A DNA stretch of 64,000 bases from Pseudoneurospora amorphoporcata (GCA_033297205.1 MU859065.1:124001-188000), one strand, 5' to 3'. Positions 11,971 to 24,192 are shown, counted from the stretch's first letter. Translations and numbers: made by a program. Notes: generated from the sequence alone by a model not told the origin.

Positions 11971-14028
11971 TGGCTACCGTTTCCCGGACTGCAACTGCCT
12001 TGACGACGCCGCCAGCCACATCCCACGACAACAACAAGTACTCGTGGGACAGCGTGTCGGTGCCCGTCCATTCGGAGGTGAGTCCATGAGTCCATCATGA
12101 TATCTTGGTAATTCGGGAGATTACATGCAATATCCCCTGTTCCCCGCATCTCGTTTTACCTCCCAGTTTCCGTATTTACTCCTGGTCCCGGGAAACACCA
12201 CGCGCCTGAGGCCTTCGTCGTGCTCCTGAGCATCGAGGCTGCCTGTGTGCATCTCGCTCCATCCATCCATTTTTTTTTTTTCCATCTCTTCCCTCCCCGT
12301 GTCCACACCTTGCCCTGGTGCCTGCTCAGGTCTAACAAGAAGGAGGCATCCACTGCCGCCATTGCCCACTGCCATCGCCATCACCATCACCGCTTCCATC
12401 GCATTTCCATCATCCATTTCCATTCATACACTAACCTCCTCCTTTCCTTCCGCTTCCGCTTCTAGAAGCCTGTCAATCCCAAGAGGTCTTCCATCAACAA
12501 TGAGAACGGCTACCCCTTTGGCCGCCCTGTCCTAGCTTCTCAAAAGAGGAATTCGACTCTGCTCGCCATCAACAATACACCACCCATGGACCCGCTCGCA
12601 CACGACCACTATTACGGGGATGTAGCGGACGATGCCAGGTTTATAAATACCGACGCCGGCTATCTCGTGCCGTCGCATCACAAGGACTCGAAGCCTCGAA
12701 GCGCCAAGGAGGGCGGGAGTCCCGCCGACAGTTTGCTCGAGCCAGAAACCGACGAAAGCAAATGGATTCACCGTGACAAGCTCGTCCAGATTGAGAATGA
12801 GGAACTACAGGCTGCCGGGTTTGTCTTGGCGCCAGCGAAAGACAATAGGACACGGTCGAAGAGCGGGAACCGTTTGAAGAGGGACCAAAGCCAAGATAAG
12901 CTTAGCGGTCAGGCTAGATCCATTGGTGGCGGTGAGCACATCGGTTCGAGGTCTAGAAAGAACTCGTCAGCCACGCAGGACTGGGACAAGCGAGCCGATG
13001 ATGGTGCTGAGCACGCTGATTCTAGTTATTCCACGTCGAACCCTGGCGCTAAAGTAACGTCCCGGATACCTGTGCCGAGAACCAAGGCTTACCCAACAAC
13101 GCCAACCGACGAGAAGGTTGCTGCCTTCGCGCGGAAACGGGACAGCAGTCCTGAAGAGGACAAGGAAAAGATCGCCATTCCAAAGACTCGAGGACGGAGC
13201 GGCAGTACAGGTAACGCCTTGGCCAAGGCGGCCAATGGACCTGATGCCCGGCCTGTAGCTAAGCGGGCCGACACCTCTCCCATCAAAAGCAAGCCAGCTG
13301 CGGGAGCCAAGAAGGTTTCCGGCAAGGCTGCGACTACCACAACTGCGCGACCGCGAACACGAGGTGCATCCAACAAGGATTCAACCGGTGCTCGCCCAAC
13401 GACGCGTTCTGGTGACCGAGAGCTCTCGCCCACAACGCACAAGTCGATGGAAGGTGAACCACCCTGGATGGTTTCGGCATTTCGCCCCGACCCCCGTCTG
13501 CCACCCGAGGAACAACTGCTACCAACGGTGGCCAAGCGGTTACAGCAGGAGAAGTGGGAGCGGGAGGGCAAGGTTGGCACCGTCTACGACAAGGAGTTTA
13601 GGCCACTCACAGACGAAGGCTTTCTCGAGCCACCCGAGCATCCTATTGTTGCGCCTGAACATGAACCGGTGGAGGACAAGACCGAGAATGCCAACGAGAA
13701 CGAGAAAGAACAGGAGAAGGAAAACGAAAAGGAACAGCAGGAGGCAGATTGGCCACTGAAACCCGCCGAGCCTCAATGTCCTCAGAGCCCACCTCCTCCG
13801 AGTCTCCACAGCCTTCAAAGCCCCCGGAGCCCGGCTCCCGTGGGACGTACCAACTCTTACTCGACAATGCCCAAGATCGCGGACAAGCCGGCTTTGACCA
13901 CGGTCCCCAGTCCGAAGAACCCCCCACAGCCTCCTCACGCATCGCAGGTGATCAGGCTACCTGAGCCTCCCGAGGATCCGCCTACAAAGAAGGAAAAGGG
14001 AGGATGCGGACTCTGTATCGTGATGTGA
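11967..14028 (+). CDS. teaR: Prenylated TeaR/Mod5-like cell-end marker protein
   Basis: Exons are 11967-12077 and 12466-14028, with one unusually long 388 bp intron (GTGAGT...TCTAG), giving 557 residues. The protein is mostly charged and low in complexity. Two blocks look conserved in filamentous fungi: about residues 80-140 (DPLAHDHYYGDVADDARF, then SKWIHRDKLVQIENEELQAAGF) and about 360-420 (PPWMVSAFRPDPRLPPEEQ, then AKRLQQEKWEREGKVGTVYD). The end is KKEKGGCGLCIVM, a polybasic stretch, an extra Cys and a CaaX box (CIVM; Met suggests farnesyl). I recall this layout from TeaR of Aspergillus, the prenylated membrane receptor for the TeaA polarity marker (fission yeast Mod5). The CaaX box is seen; the TeaR assignment rests on memory. 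Confidence 0.65.
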
Positions 14029-14077
14029 GCGTTAGGCTCCAGAACTTGGCATCATCCATACTCGACTTTTTAGTCAA

Positions 14078-14109
14078 CCGACACCTATCAAACCCGACAC
14101 CTATCAAAC
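14078..14109. repeat. 16 bp tandem duplication in the teaR-like 3' flank
   Basis: CCGACACCTATCAAAC is present twice in direct succession (14078-14093 and 14094-14109), both copies identical, 50 bp after the stop codon. Confidence 0.9.
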
Positions 14110-14753
14110 CCATCGACCGCCACAACAAGGCCTTTGGTGTTTCTATCGTCGTCCGCCACCATCAAGCCGTGACTCTGCTATCATTGGCTTTCTGGTAGTC
14201 CTCGAGCACTACCCTGAATAATGACGAAACGAGCTCCTTTTTCTATATACTCAAGTCTGGCACATTCGATTCTGCATTTGTATCTACATCACATCACACC
14301 CGACGCGCACACGCACATACCCCCTGCTTGATTGGCTGCTACTTTTTGCAGTGTTCACTCATTCGTTTCCTTTGTCCTCAATTTATTTCAAAGCACTTCC
14401 TGCTCCAGACTGCTCGTTGCTGTCAGTGTGCTCCCGATCTTTAGCCTTGTGTCCGACCTTCAGTCCCCCATACCAAGGGACAAGAATGGTCAAGAACGTG
14501 ACCTCACGAAAATGGAGCTTCTCGAACACGGCGGCGGTCATTCTAGCAAAAGGAAAAGCAAGGGTGTTCCAATGGTGGACGGAGAATAACAGAACAAGGG
14601 ACGGAACTCCTCTGTTTTTGTCTCGACGATAGCCAACCGAACCAAGATCAGTATTTAACCTCCCGTCGTGCCAAGTCGGGAGCAAAAGTCGAACAAACCT
14701 CCTGGAAAAGGGGAAATTATTCGGCAAAGAGAATCGATCATCGACGGAGAAAA

Positions 14754-14771
14754 AGAGAGAGAGAGAGAGAA
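14754..14771. repeat. GA dinucleotide microsatellite
   Basis: An uninterrupted AG/GA run of about nine units lies in the intergenic gap. Confidence 0.85.
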
Positions 14772-16025
14772 GTTTCACAAGGCGCGGTGAGCAAGCAAAT
14801 ATGCATAGCAAGGAGGATAGGGGAAGGAGTAGGAAGAACTTGGAAGAAACATTGGGGTTCAAGGGACAAAAGAAGGAAGAGAGGCGAACACCCAAACAAA
14901 ACCCCCGGTTATAATACCATCATATCTTAATTCCCACAACTCTCTTGTACATGGTCTGGTTTCTGTCTACTGCCGTTTCTTCATCAGTCGTCGAGGTCAT
15001 CCATACAAGTCCAACCAGTCAGTCAGCCAAAAACTAAACATACTATTTAGTTTATCCTCCTCATCACATCTATCATCCCGCAACCAGATTGTCTTATCGT
15101 CGTCTTTCGTGTTTTTCGTTTGGCTTAGGTCTTTTGTTGTTTCAGCCTGTTTTTGTCTGCTTTCTGCTCTTTTGCGTTGTTCTTTTCTGCTTTCCTGTCT
15201 CAATCTCAGTCATGCCCTCTTTCCAGCAAAAATGGGGGAGAACGCGCGGAGTTAGTATGCGGTGCGGGCGTTCTTTGCTTTCCGTTGTTTCCTTTATTTC
15301 CTTGCTCACTATCTACACGCACGGCACGCACACGCAAGATGGAAGAGAGAGAAGGTCCAAAGAGAGAGGAAGAGGGGAAGAGGGGAAGGGTAGCCACTGC
15401 GAGGTGGCTTTAAGGGAGGACGGGAGAGAGGAAAGAGAAGCAACTGAATAGAGGGGCACGATTCAGGATGGATCAGACTACGTAGGAGGAGAGGCAAAGA
15501 GAGAGTCGGTCTCTCTATTCTATCTATCCATCAGCTTACTACTTAGATAGTAGCTAGTCGTTCTTTTGAATGAGAACAATCCGGGGTTTTTTGCATGCAT
15601 ACCTTAGGTATCTTTTATTTCGCCGAACTTCTTCGATTATTGCAGCAGTACCACCCACCCACGTATACTGTCTCGTGCTGAGAATCAAGCTTGACAAGGT
15701 AACTTATGGTGAATGTCTGTATTACTGCAAGAGTTCATAATAAAACAACAAAGTATACAAAAAAGAAGTGAAGAAGATTTAAGACCAAGATTTTGCCAAA
15801 TCCCATAACGCCTTCATAAGTCATTCAAGATTGCCCTCATCAAATCCGCCTCGTAGCGATAGGGGGCTCGGTCTTTGCTTGCTCATCGTGATGCAGTGCC
15901 GAAAACAGTGTGGTATCCTAGCATCTTCCAACGTTGGTCAATAACATCTTTTCCCCCTTTTGATATCCCATTCCTCTCGTCTCCTCATCAGAGCAACAAT
16001 AATCCCATCCTTCTAATCCCTCTCC

Positions 16026-17041
16026 CTAAAAGTTATTAGGAAGAGCCATCCCCCTCAACCCACTCTGCTGGTTCGCCGTCCCCGGCCTGCTCGCACCATA
16101 CCCATTGCCACTGTAGTAGCTGTTCCTCGGGTCATCATAACTATGATTTCCGACATGTCCATGTCCATGTCCCTCTCCCATCAATGTTCTATCATTTCCC
16201 GTAATCCCCTGCTCCTCCATACTCTGTCCAGAAGCATGATGTCCATTCATCATGGCCCCCTTGTTATTGCCCCTGTACCCGCCAGACCCCTTGGTCCTGA
16301 CGGCGGGATACAAATCGATCCAGAACGAAAAGACATAAAAGCTGAAAATAAAGGCAATCACCCATTCCAGAACCGCGGCAGGGTTATAGTGATCGGTATA
16401 AGAACAACTCGCAAACGCGACGGCGAGGATGATCTCGACGATCACGAAGGCTAGCTTGATCCAGAACGAGATGCGCAGCACCCTATGATCGCGATACCGC
16501 ATTCCAAGGCGCTGGTACTCCCAGCAGATGAAGATGGCGGAGATGACATAGCCGGCGATGAACAGCAGCAAAAAGATGTCATGCAACTTGGGGTGTCGCG
16601 CCGTGTCGAAGATGGACAACAGGATCAAGCCGCAGGTGCCGATGATGGCAAAGACGATGGTCATTCCCGACAGCACCTTTTCGGTGACGGTGGCGTTGGG
16701 GACCAGGCGGCCTTTGTGGCGGAGCCAGCGGTCGGCGCCGAAGGAGAGATCCAAAAAGACGGTGGTTACAGAGCAGCCGGCGATGAATAGGGGTTTCAAA
16801 GTGGAGGCGCCGACGTCCGAGATGTAGGCGATGGTTTGGCGGGAGTCCATGGAGGAGTAGTGGCGTCGGTCCTCGTTGACGCACCAGTAGATTAGCAGGC
16901 CGAGGAGGGTGCCGAGCCAGACTACGCCAGAGATTATGGGGAAGATCTTGGAAGGGCATTGAGTGTTAGTTTGTGGTGTTTATGTGGATTTTGTGGAAAA
17001 GGGGCAAGGCTTACCCAATATGATAGTATCCCTCGCAACAT
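16026..17041 (-). CDS. Frag1/DRAM/Sfk1-family integral membrane protein
   Basis: Exons are 17041-17015 (MLRGILSYW) and 16946-16026, with a 68 bp intron; 948 nt, 315 residues. The joined sequence begins MLRGILSYWIFPIISGVVW, the usual start of this family. Six hydrophobic segments can be read at about residues 5-29, 45-70, 92-115, 124-146, 158-180 and 192-215. They are followed by a roughly 90-residue Gly/Asn/His-rich cytosolic tail containing EGHGHGHVGNHS. Yeast Sfk1, of the same family, works at the plasma membrane with the Stt4 PI4-kinase and in lipid asymmetry; DRAM/FRAG1 act elsewhere. Family membership is clear, the exact role is not. It is transcribed divergently from Kin28. Confidence 0.85.
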
Positions 17042-18465
17042 TTTGGCGGTTTGTTTCTGTCCGATGTCTTGGTGTTGGTGATCGGAGTATGATGTAACAC
17101 CGGGTGTGGTGTGTGCGCCCACAGCTTTCGCTGGGCAGATTGGATGCAGGAACCAGGAACGAGCGTTGAAGGAGTTTGGACGAAGCGCTAAAGCACACCC
17201 TTCCTCACAAAGTATGCGCGAGTGGTAAAGCGAAAACCGAGAGATATGTGTGATTAGATATTATGCTGAAAATGGAAGTCTAGAAGCCGGTCGTCTCGAC
17301 AGCCACAATCGACTGGTTTGTGTTGGGTGCTATGTACCACGGATGGATATTGTTTGCGTGTCAAAGGTAACGGTAGAGTGGAAGGTTAGTTGACAACGGG
17401 GAAGACCTTCAGCAAAAGTTCCGGGTTGGACACAGGAAGGGAAAAAGTCAAAAAGGGGAGTAGGACAAGACGAGATGGAGGCAGCCCAAGGGGGGACCTT
17501 AAAGAGGTGACCTTGTCCTAGAGATGAGTTCCAGCAAAAAGTATAGACGCGTTATGATGCCTACTTTTGTGCATTACTTCCTTGTCTGGTGCCATGGCAT
17601 TGGCATGGTATTCGTTTCATCATCATACTGCGTATATTTCTCTAATCCTAGCGCCGACGTGACGATCTTGTGCCCGGGGGACGGACTGATGTCGAAGCCC
17701 GTCCCCGATCTGCCTGCTATGATGTCGGGTACATCAGTCATGAGAAGTGGAAGAGTCTTCACACTGCCACTTTGATTGGGTGGGTTGTGACGTCAGGGTC
17801 CAGGCCATCTCTGCCCATCCCTAGAGGTATGGAGCACTGAGCCGTGGTGGGTTTAGCGTGTTTCTTAGTCAATCCATTGCGGATACAGGGGTCTTTTGTT
17901 TGTTAGTTGCTTACCTAGAGGTAAACGAGTTTCCGTTGCCCGATAGGTCGGTGTGATGGTGTCATCGGCATCCCACCGCGGGAGATGTTGAAGGTGATTA
18001 TGTGCATACTGTATCACGATAAGATATCGATTTTGATTTGTGAAGAAAGACGGCTGATAGTTTTATGCCGATTTTAGTGGAAGAAAGATGCCCCTTTTAA
18101 ATGTTGAACTGATTATCTCAAAAGCACCAGTGGGCAGGTGGACCCACAGACACACGGGGATGACGGGACCTCCACTGTTTGTCAGACGCCGAATCGATCC
18201 ATCACCGCGCATTCATCCGCCTGCGCCAAAGCTTTGTTAATCCCACTCTCCCTTCCCTTGTCCTCCTTATCTTAACTCGGTACGTGCAAGGCTGTCTCTA
18301 CAACAACAACTGATCAACGGCCGGTCGTTGATTAGCCATTGGCGCCCAACCTCATTCTTCCCCCGAACCCGTCTTTCCCAGATACCTCTCGACCGAACGA
18401 ATCTTCTGGGATCACCGTCCGCCGTCCACCGTCTGCGCGAGGTTCACCCGAAACCACAAGCAAAC
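17042..18465. promoter_or_regulatory. Divergent promoter region, Sfk1-like and kin28
   Basis: This 1.4 kb separates the two start codons and must hold both promoters. Close to kin28 (18230-18465) the plus strand is C/T-rich, as in a leader. No specific element or additional gene is supported. Confidence 0.5.
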
Positions 18466-19765
18466 ATGGCAAACTCCCCTCTCGTTGCGCGTCCGACCGA
18501 TGCGCTCCAGCCATCGAAATCCCTCCCGACATCCAGCGGCGGTACCCCTAGCGGAGGACTACCGCGCTCGGCCCGGGGCCAGCGAATCGCTGCCGAAGCC
18601 CGTCCGGCTATGGACCTTATGGAGCAGATGAACGAAGACGAGAAGAACAAATACATCAAGGGTGCGTCTAACCCGTCATACCAACCCCAACACGGGAACT
18701 TTCTCAGACTAACACCCTTTGTGTTGCGCAACAACAGGCAAGAAACTCGGTGAAGGTACCTACGCCAACGTCTATCTGGGCCACTCCCGCGTCGACGCCT
18801 CCGTCAAAGTCGCCATCAAGAAGATCAAAGTCCAAAAAGAATACCAAGACGGCATCGCCCCCGACGCCATCCGCGAGATGAAGTACCTCCAAAAGCTTCG
18901 GGGCCACGCCAACATCATCATTTTACACTCCGTCTTCTCCTCCAAGGACCAGAACCTCAACCTCGTCCTCGAATACCTCCCCCTAGGCGACCTCGAAATG
19001 CTCATCCGCGACGTCGACCACGTCCGCTACGGCGCCGCCGACATCAAAGCGTGGATGGGCATGCTCACGCGCGCCGTCTGGTGGTGTCACGACAACTACG
19101 TTTTACATCGTGATATCAAGCCCAACAACTTGCTGATCGCCGCCGACGGCGAGGTCAAGCTGGCTGATTTTGGTTTGGCCAGAAGCTTTGCCGACCCCGG
19201 CGTTAGGATGACAGCGAACGTGATCACGAGATGGTACCGGCCCCCCGAGCTCCTTTTCGGCGCCAGACACTACTCGGGCGCGGTAGACGTCTGGTCGGTG
19301 GGGCTCGTGTTCGCCGAACTCATCATCCGCAACCCCTATCTGCCCGGCAACTCGGAGGTGGAGCAGATCGCGCTGATATGCAGGGAAATTGGCACGCCGA
19401 CGGAGGAGAATTGGCCGGGCGTGACGCAGCTGAAGGAATACACGGTGCCCAGCGACGTGGTGCCCGTGGCGGGAAAGGAAAAGTACATGGGCCGGTTCGG
19501 CGCGGTCGGGTCCGATGGCGTGGATCTGTTGGCCAAGACGCTGATTCTGGATCCGAGGAGGCGCATCACGGCGAGGGAGATGCTGGAACATAGGTGGTGG
19601 AAGGCAGATCCTAAGCCGACGCCCAAGCATGATCTGCCGAAGAAGACGGCGGGAGCGGAGGAGAAGGCGGCGGCGGATTTGAAGAGACGGAATGGTATGG
19701 TGGAGGATGATGATGTGCGTGGGTCCAAGGTGGCTAGGAAGTTGGACTTTGGTGCGGCTAGGTGA
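18466..19765 (+). CDS. kin28: Kin28/CDK7 cyclin-dependent kinase of TFIIH
   Basis: Exons are 18466-18661 and 18738-19765 (76 bp intron), 1224 nt, 407 residues. TFIIH kinases phosphorylate the RNA polymerase II tail at promoters and act as CDK-activating kinase in animals. About 65 N-terminal residues precede the kinase domain. The glycine loop GEGTYANVY starts at residue 70. The ATP lysine is K93 (VAIKKIK), HRDIKPNN carries D191, and DFG is at 209-211. The T-loop Thr224 sits in MTANVITRWYRPPELLFGAR; the TRWYR-PELLFGAR pattern and the NVI/QVV spacing fit CDK7 better than other CDKs. The C-terminal tail is Lys/Ala-rich. The frame stays open upstream of 18466, but the ATG in context caaacATGGC is the natural start. 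Confidence 0.92.
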
Positions 19766-20133
19766 GGGAGCTATCATCTTCTGGGAATGCATTCTATGTT
19801 CATGAAACCGACACATACACTGGGTTGGAAAGGAAGTTACAGTACGCAAGGCATTGACACTATAGAGCGTGAGAAAGGCGTTTGGGTGCATAACACGGAA
19901 TAACACATTGAAATCATTTGTTTGAATTATTATAATCTTTTGAGTTTATCGTGCTGCTCAACATTTGAGTGCAAATGGTTGTCGGTATGGTGCTAAATCA
20001 TGGTTATAGACAACCCAGATTTCCCATTTTATTTACCAAAACTTGCTTGATGTACTATATTCCAAAATGCTCGCTGTTCATTACATACCTCAGACATCAC
20101 CTCCTATTACAATCCCCATGCCTTCAAACCTCA
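19766..20133. other. Short convergent gap kin28/rcy1
   Basis: This 368 bp lies between two converging stops. It is AT-rich around 19910-20060, as expected of overlapping 3' UTRs. No other feature was seen. Confidence 0.6.
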
Positions 20134-23100
20134 TCACATAACCGAACACTCCAACCCATACATAGCCCTCTCCACTTCCTTCCTAACGTTATACCAATCC
20201 GCCCGTCGTTCCGCATACTCATACACCTCCTCGGCCCTGAAAACACCACTAAACCGCTCATTATCCGCAATGATCGTCGCCATCTCCTTGGCATGATGTT
20301 TAGCATCGATCAGATAAATCTGACTCAGCTCCCTCAGCGCCTTGAAGTACGCCAACAGATTGTTGTTCTTCAGCGTGCGGATGTACTCGTAGTATAAGTT
20401 TACGTCGGCGATGAGCTTGATGGCGCCTTCGGTGGAAATGCGCTGGCGTTTGAGGTGCTTGCAGACTGCGGCGAACAAGCGAAGGCCGACTTCGCCGTTG
20501 AACACGTCTAGCATTGATTTATCGGTCGAGCCTGTGAGCATGGAGGTGTGGCTGGCCACGAGGTCGCGGATGCGGAGGGCGGTGGGCGTTGGGCCGATGT
20601 CTTGCGCGCCAAGCGAGTTCGTGTTGCTGGAGCCACCGGGGGTGGTGGGAGTGCCGGGGAGGGAGGGGAGGGACCAGATGGAGGGGGTGCCGGATTTGTA
20701 GCGGGATTTTCTGTTGTTGCTGTTGTTGCCACTACTGCTGGTAGTACCTTCGGTGGTGACGCTCATGCCGCTGATGCTGGCAGCGTCGTTGAAGGGGTCG
20801 GTGGTCATGTTCGGGTTGTAATCGGTTGGTTGCTGGGTCGTAGCGCACACGTATTCGACTTCGTCCATCAGCACGTCGATGCCCTTATTGAGACCGGCCG
20901 CGACGCTTTCGTCGAGCATCTGCTCGAATTTCTTCTTGGCCAGACCGGCTGGGTCCAGAAAGTCGTTGCGGTCGGCGATCTTGGGCGTGGTGAGCTGTTG
21001 TTCGTAAAAGACGTCGATCATCTGCGAGATGAGGTCGCCGACGTTGACGAGCTCGATGAAGGTCACTAAGGGGGCCACGCCGCCCTTGTCGTGGTGGGAC
21101 ACCTCGCGCGGGTTGTATTGCGAAAGGTGGGCGACCGCCTTCTCGAAGCCGGGCTTGATGTGACGGCCGCCGAGGATGCGGAGCAGAGCAACGAAGATGG
21201 CCTCGCATTGCTCACGAGCTTCGCCGCCCGCTTGTCCACCCAGCTGGATGAAAACAGCGGCACGGCCGAGACTGGATTTGGCGTTGTGGACGAGACTAAG
21301 GGCGACCTCGATGCTGAAGAGAGACTTGATGCCTTCCAATCTGGACGTCATTAGCGCAGCCTTTGCTGCTAGTTCATCCGTGGGAGCCTTGTCCGGCAAG
21401 GGACTTCCTGTGCGATCAACAGTTACTGGCGCCGCCAGACTTGGAGAAACAGGACGAGACTGCTCAGGATTTTCCGGCGCTTGTAGCTCGCCGCCGTTTG
21501 CTGCTGCCGCCGTGGCTGTCGTAGGGGTTGTAGCCGGCCTCGAAGCAAAGGGTGACCCCAGTGGCAAACTTGGCAGAACCGAAACAGGCATCATAACCAC
21601 CTTCTTGAACGACGTCAAGAAATCCTTCTTATCCGCCTGACGGTTGGTGAAGCTGCCCATGTAAAACGACTCCGCCGTAGCATCCTGCTCCGACAGTTTC
21701 TTCTCCCACTCGCCCACCTCCGCCTCCGCCTGCTGGGTAAAGTAATCCAGCTCGTCGGCCAGGTAAAGATCCAGATGTTGCTCAAACACTTTTAACGCAA
21801 ACTCCTTGGCCAGCTCCTCCTGCTCCTTCGGGTTCTTCTCGTTCTTGGGCGCATTCACCGTCCTAAAGAACTGCAACGTCTGCTCAAACAGGCCCGAAAC
21901 GGCCTTCACGTACGCCGCCAGGCTCCTCTCGTGCGTCTCATCAAACAGCGGCGTCACGTAATCCGTCAGGATATCATCCCTAATTTTCCCCATCAATAAC
22001 CAATACACCTCGGCCGGCTTCGGGAACACTCTGCTAATAATATCCGCCTGCTCGTTCACCTTCGCCGTCAACACCTCAAAGAACCGCCTCGACGGCTCCA
22101 GCGTGACATCGTCCGCCAGCGCCTGGTTCACGCATTCCATCGGGTTCGCCAACACCTCCTTGTCAGCAAAAATGGGATGTTTCTGGATAAACAGTTCCAC
22201 CGCCGCCGTCCCGCCGTTCAGCAAGTCCAGCACATGCGCATACTTGTGCATCCGCCCATCAACGTCCCAGAACTCGTACCCCGTCTCGAACTCGTGCAGG
22301 ACCGCGCTCTCAAAGATGCCCGCCATGGTCGCCAGCTTCTCCTCGCGCTGCCGCCACCCGGCGGCCCAGTCCGACTTGGCAAACGTCCGCAGGTTGGCCA
22401 GCATTTTTGCTTGCCGCTCCGGGTCCCGAAAGACCCGAAAGACGACCGGGTCGGTGTGCGATTTCGCTTTGGCCAGGTCGAAGTAGAAGGGTGCCAAAGC
22501 GCCGTAGATCTTGCCGTACTCTTGCCGGGCGTGGCCACGGATAGAGCGGGCGTTTTTGATCACGTTTAGTAACGCTTCGGGATCGGAGAAAGGGTCTTTT
22601 TGTTGTGGCGCTGTTGGTAACAGCCCTCCGGTTCCTCCTGTTGCTCCTCCACCACCTGGACCGCCAACTTTCATAGTCTCGAACCCATCCTGCAACCCCT
22701 CCATCTCCTCCACCGCCCTCCTGTGCGCCGCCTCCCTTATCGCCTGCTCCCTCTCCTGTTGCTCCTCCTGCAACCTCTTCCTTCTCAGCTCCTCCTCCCC
22801 CGCATCAAACAGTGTAGTCGTTATCACCGGCGGCGGTTGGTGGTGTTGCTGTTGTTGTAACCCAGGAAAAAGATGTTGCGTTTGTCCTGGAATAACGTGG
22901 TGTCCCCTCCCTGCCGCTGCTGCAGCAGCAAGTCGTTCCCGCTCCGCCCGTTCGGCAGCTTCCCGCCTTCGCTTCATCACTTCCTCGAATCGCCGACGGG
23001 CTTCGGCTTCGTCCCATACCCCCATGGACCGCAGGCGGGCAACCCAGCGGGTGTCGTCGTAGACCATCTCGCGCATGCGGCGGGAGGTGCGGGCGAAGCG

Positions 23101-23386
23101 GAGGAGGTCGGAGACGGGGAGGTAGTCGAGGATTGTGACGAGGATCTCTATTGGTCATGACCGAGGTGTGGTCAGCTACTGAGGATTTGGAAGATATGGG
23201 ATGAGTGGTGGGCAGTTGTAGCTTACCGGCTGGTAATACTGGCTTGGAATCAATCATTGTCGTCGCTCGGAGGGCATTCAAGATGCTGCCGTTCTTGTTG
23301 TTGTTGCCGCCCGCTGCCATGGCCGCTGAAGAAGAGGCGGCCTTTGGTCCGGCACCCGCCATGGAGGCCCTCTTGAAGTTGGACAT
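20134..23386 (-). CDS. rcy1: Recyclin-1: F-box and Sec10-like protein with CaaX box
   Basis: Exons are 23386-23227 and 23147-20134 (79 bp intron), 3174 nt, 1057 residues. The junction restores PVLPAEILVTILDYLPVSDLLRFA and then RTSRRMREMVYDDTRWV, an F-box at about residues 52-100. A charged coiled-coil stretch follows (EARRRFEEVMKRRREAAERAERER), then Gln/His-rich linkers. A long C-terminal region resembles the exocyst subunit Sec10 (for example the end around AIKLIADVNLYYEYIRTLKN). Yeast Rcy1 recycles membrane proteins from endosomes and binds Skp1 through its F-box. The last four residues are CSVM, a CaaX motif; yeast Rcy1 is also reported to end in one, which fits prenylated membrane attachment. 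Confidence 0.9.
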
Positions 23387-24192
23387 GATGTTCTGTTTGT
23401 GTCTCGGTCCGTGATTATCGTTATGGTAATGTTGTAGCTAGCTAGCTATGGTCTGAGTTAATGTTCAAAGCGTTGGTGTTGGGTGATCGGATAAGGCCCA
23501 GTATGTACAAAGTATTCTAGTAGTTTCAAGGCGGAACGTATCGTAGATTCATGCTGCTGCCGGGCGGAATGATATTTGAGAAACCGTCTTCGCCCTCGTA
23601 GGCCCCGTCTTCGTCGTGAGATGTAATACTACCGATACGAGGAGTCGTTGTAGTTGGCCGATTGAACAGCATTGAACAACAAGCCAGCTCCGTACTAACA
23701 GTAATGGAAGTAGCTGTAAACAGTAAAAGGCGGAATGGAAAGACGAAGCAGGCAGTTGGATACGACGGGCGGGATGTGCTGTCCCAGGTTGATGCCCGGA
23801 CCTGGGCTTCCATATCACGTACACTAGCTGTAAGGAACTTCAGGGGGACCCGCCAAAATGGGGTGCCTCGCGGGGCTCCGGAGCACAGAGCCACACTAGA
23901 CTGGGGCCAAATATAGCACCCCATTTACACCAGGGTAAGGGTCCCGGGTTAGGGTTGTACATGGCAAGGGTCTAAACTGCGCCACCCCCTGACTAGGTAC
24001 GAACAACGCCAAACAAGGCAATAGCTAGTAGATTACCAAAACAAACAAAGAAAACGACAGCAGGTTGGTTATCAAATGTGTTTATACGAATGGTATGTCT
24101 CAAACACATCTTAGACCTTGTCATCGCTTCTGTCTACAAGTCCGGTTCGTCGGTTCTAGCGACATGGCTTAATCAATCAGTCCTAGGGGGCA
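23387..24192. other. Gap between rcy1 start and glucosidase stop
   Basis: It holds the rcy1 promoter and the 3' flank of the glucosidase gene (both minus strand). It includes a nested inverted repeat at 23845-23945. A telomere-like GGGTTAGGGTT (23946-23956) directly follows it. No coding frame is supported. Confidence 0.55.
23845..23945. repeat. Nested inverted repeat, about 100 bp
   Basis: The outer arms are GGGACCC (23845-23851) and GGGTCCC (23939-23945). The inner arms are AAATGGGGTGC (23856-23866) and GCACCCCATTT (23916-23926), an 11 bp perfect match. The spacing on the two sides differs (4 and 12 nt). It could fold as a bulged hairpin or be the trace of a small inverted-repeat element. 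Confidence 0.6.

Larger units (their letters stand above)
14029..16025. other. Convergent gap between teaR-like and Sfk1-like genes
   Basis: Both flanking genes end here, so it holds two 3' UTRs. It contains a 16 bp tandem duplication (14078-14109), a GA run (14754-14771) and purine-rich DNA at 15340-15500. No frame with coding character was found. Confidence 0.5.

Noticed and set aside
23946..23956. Telomere-like GGGTTAGGGTT
   Set aside because: Less than two units inside gene-dense DNA; not a telomere or a clear interstitial array.
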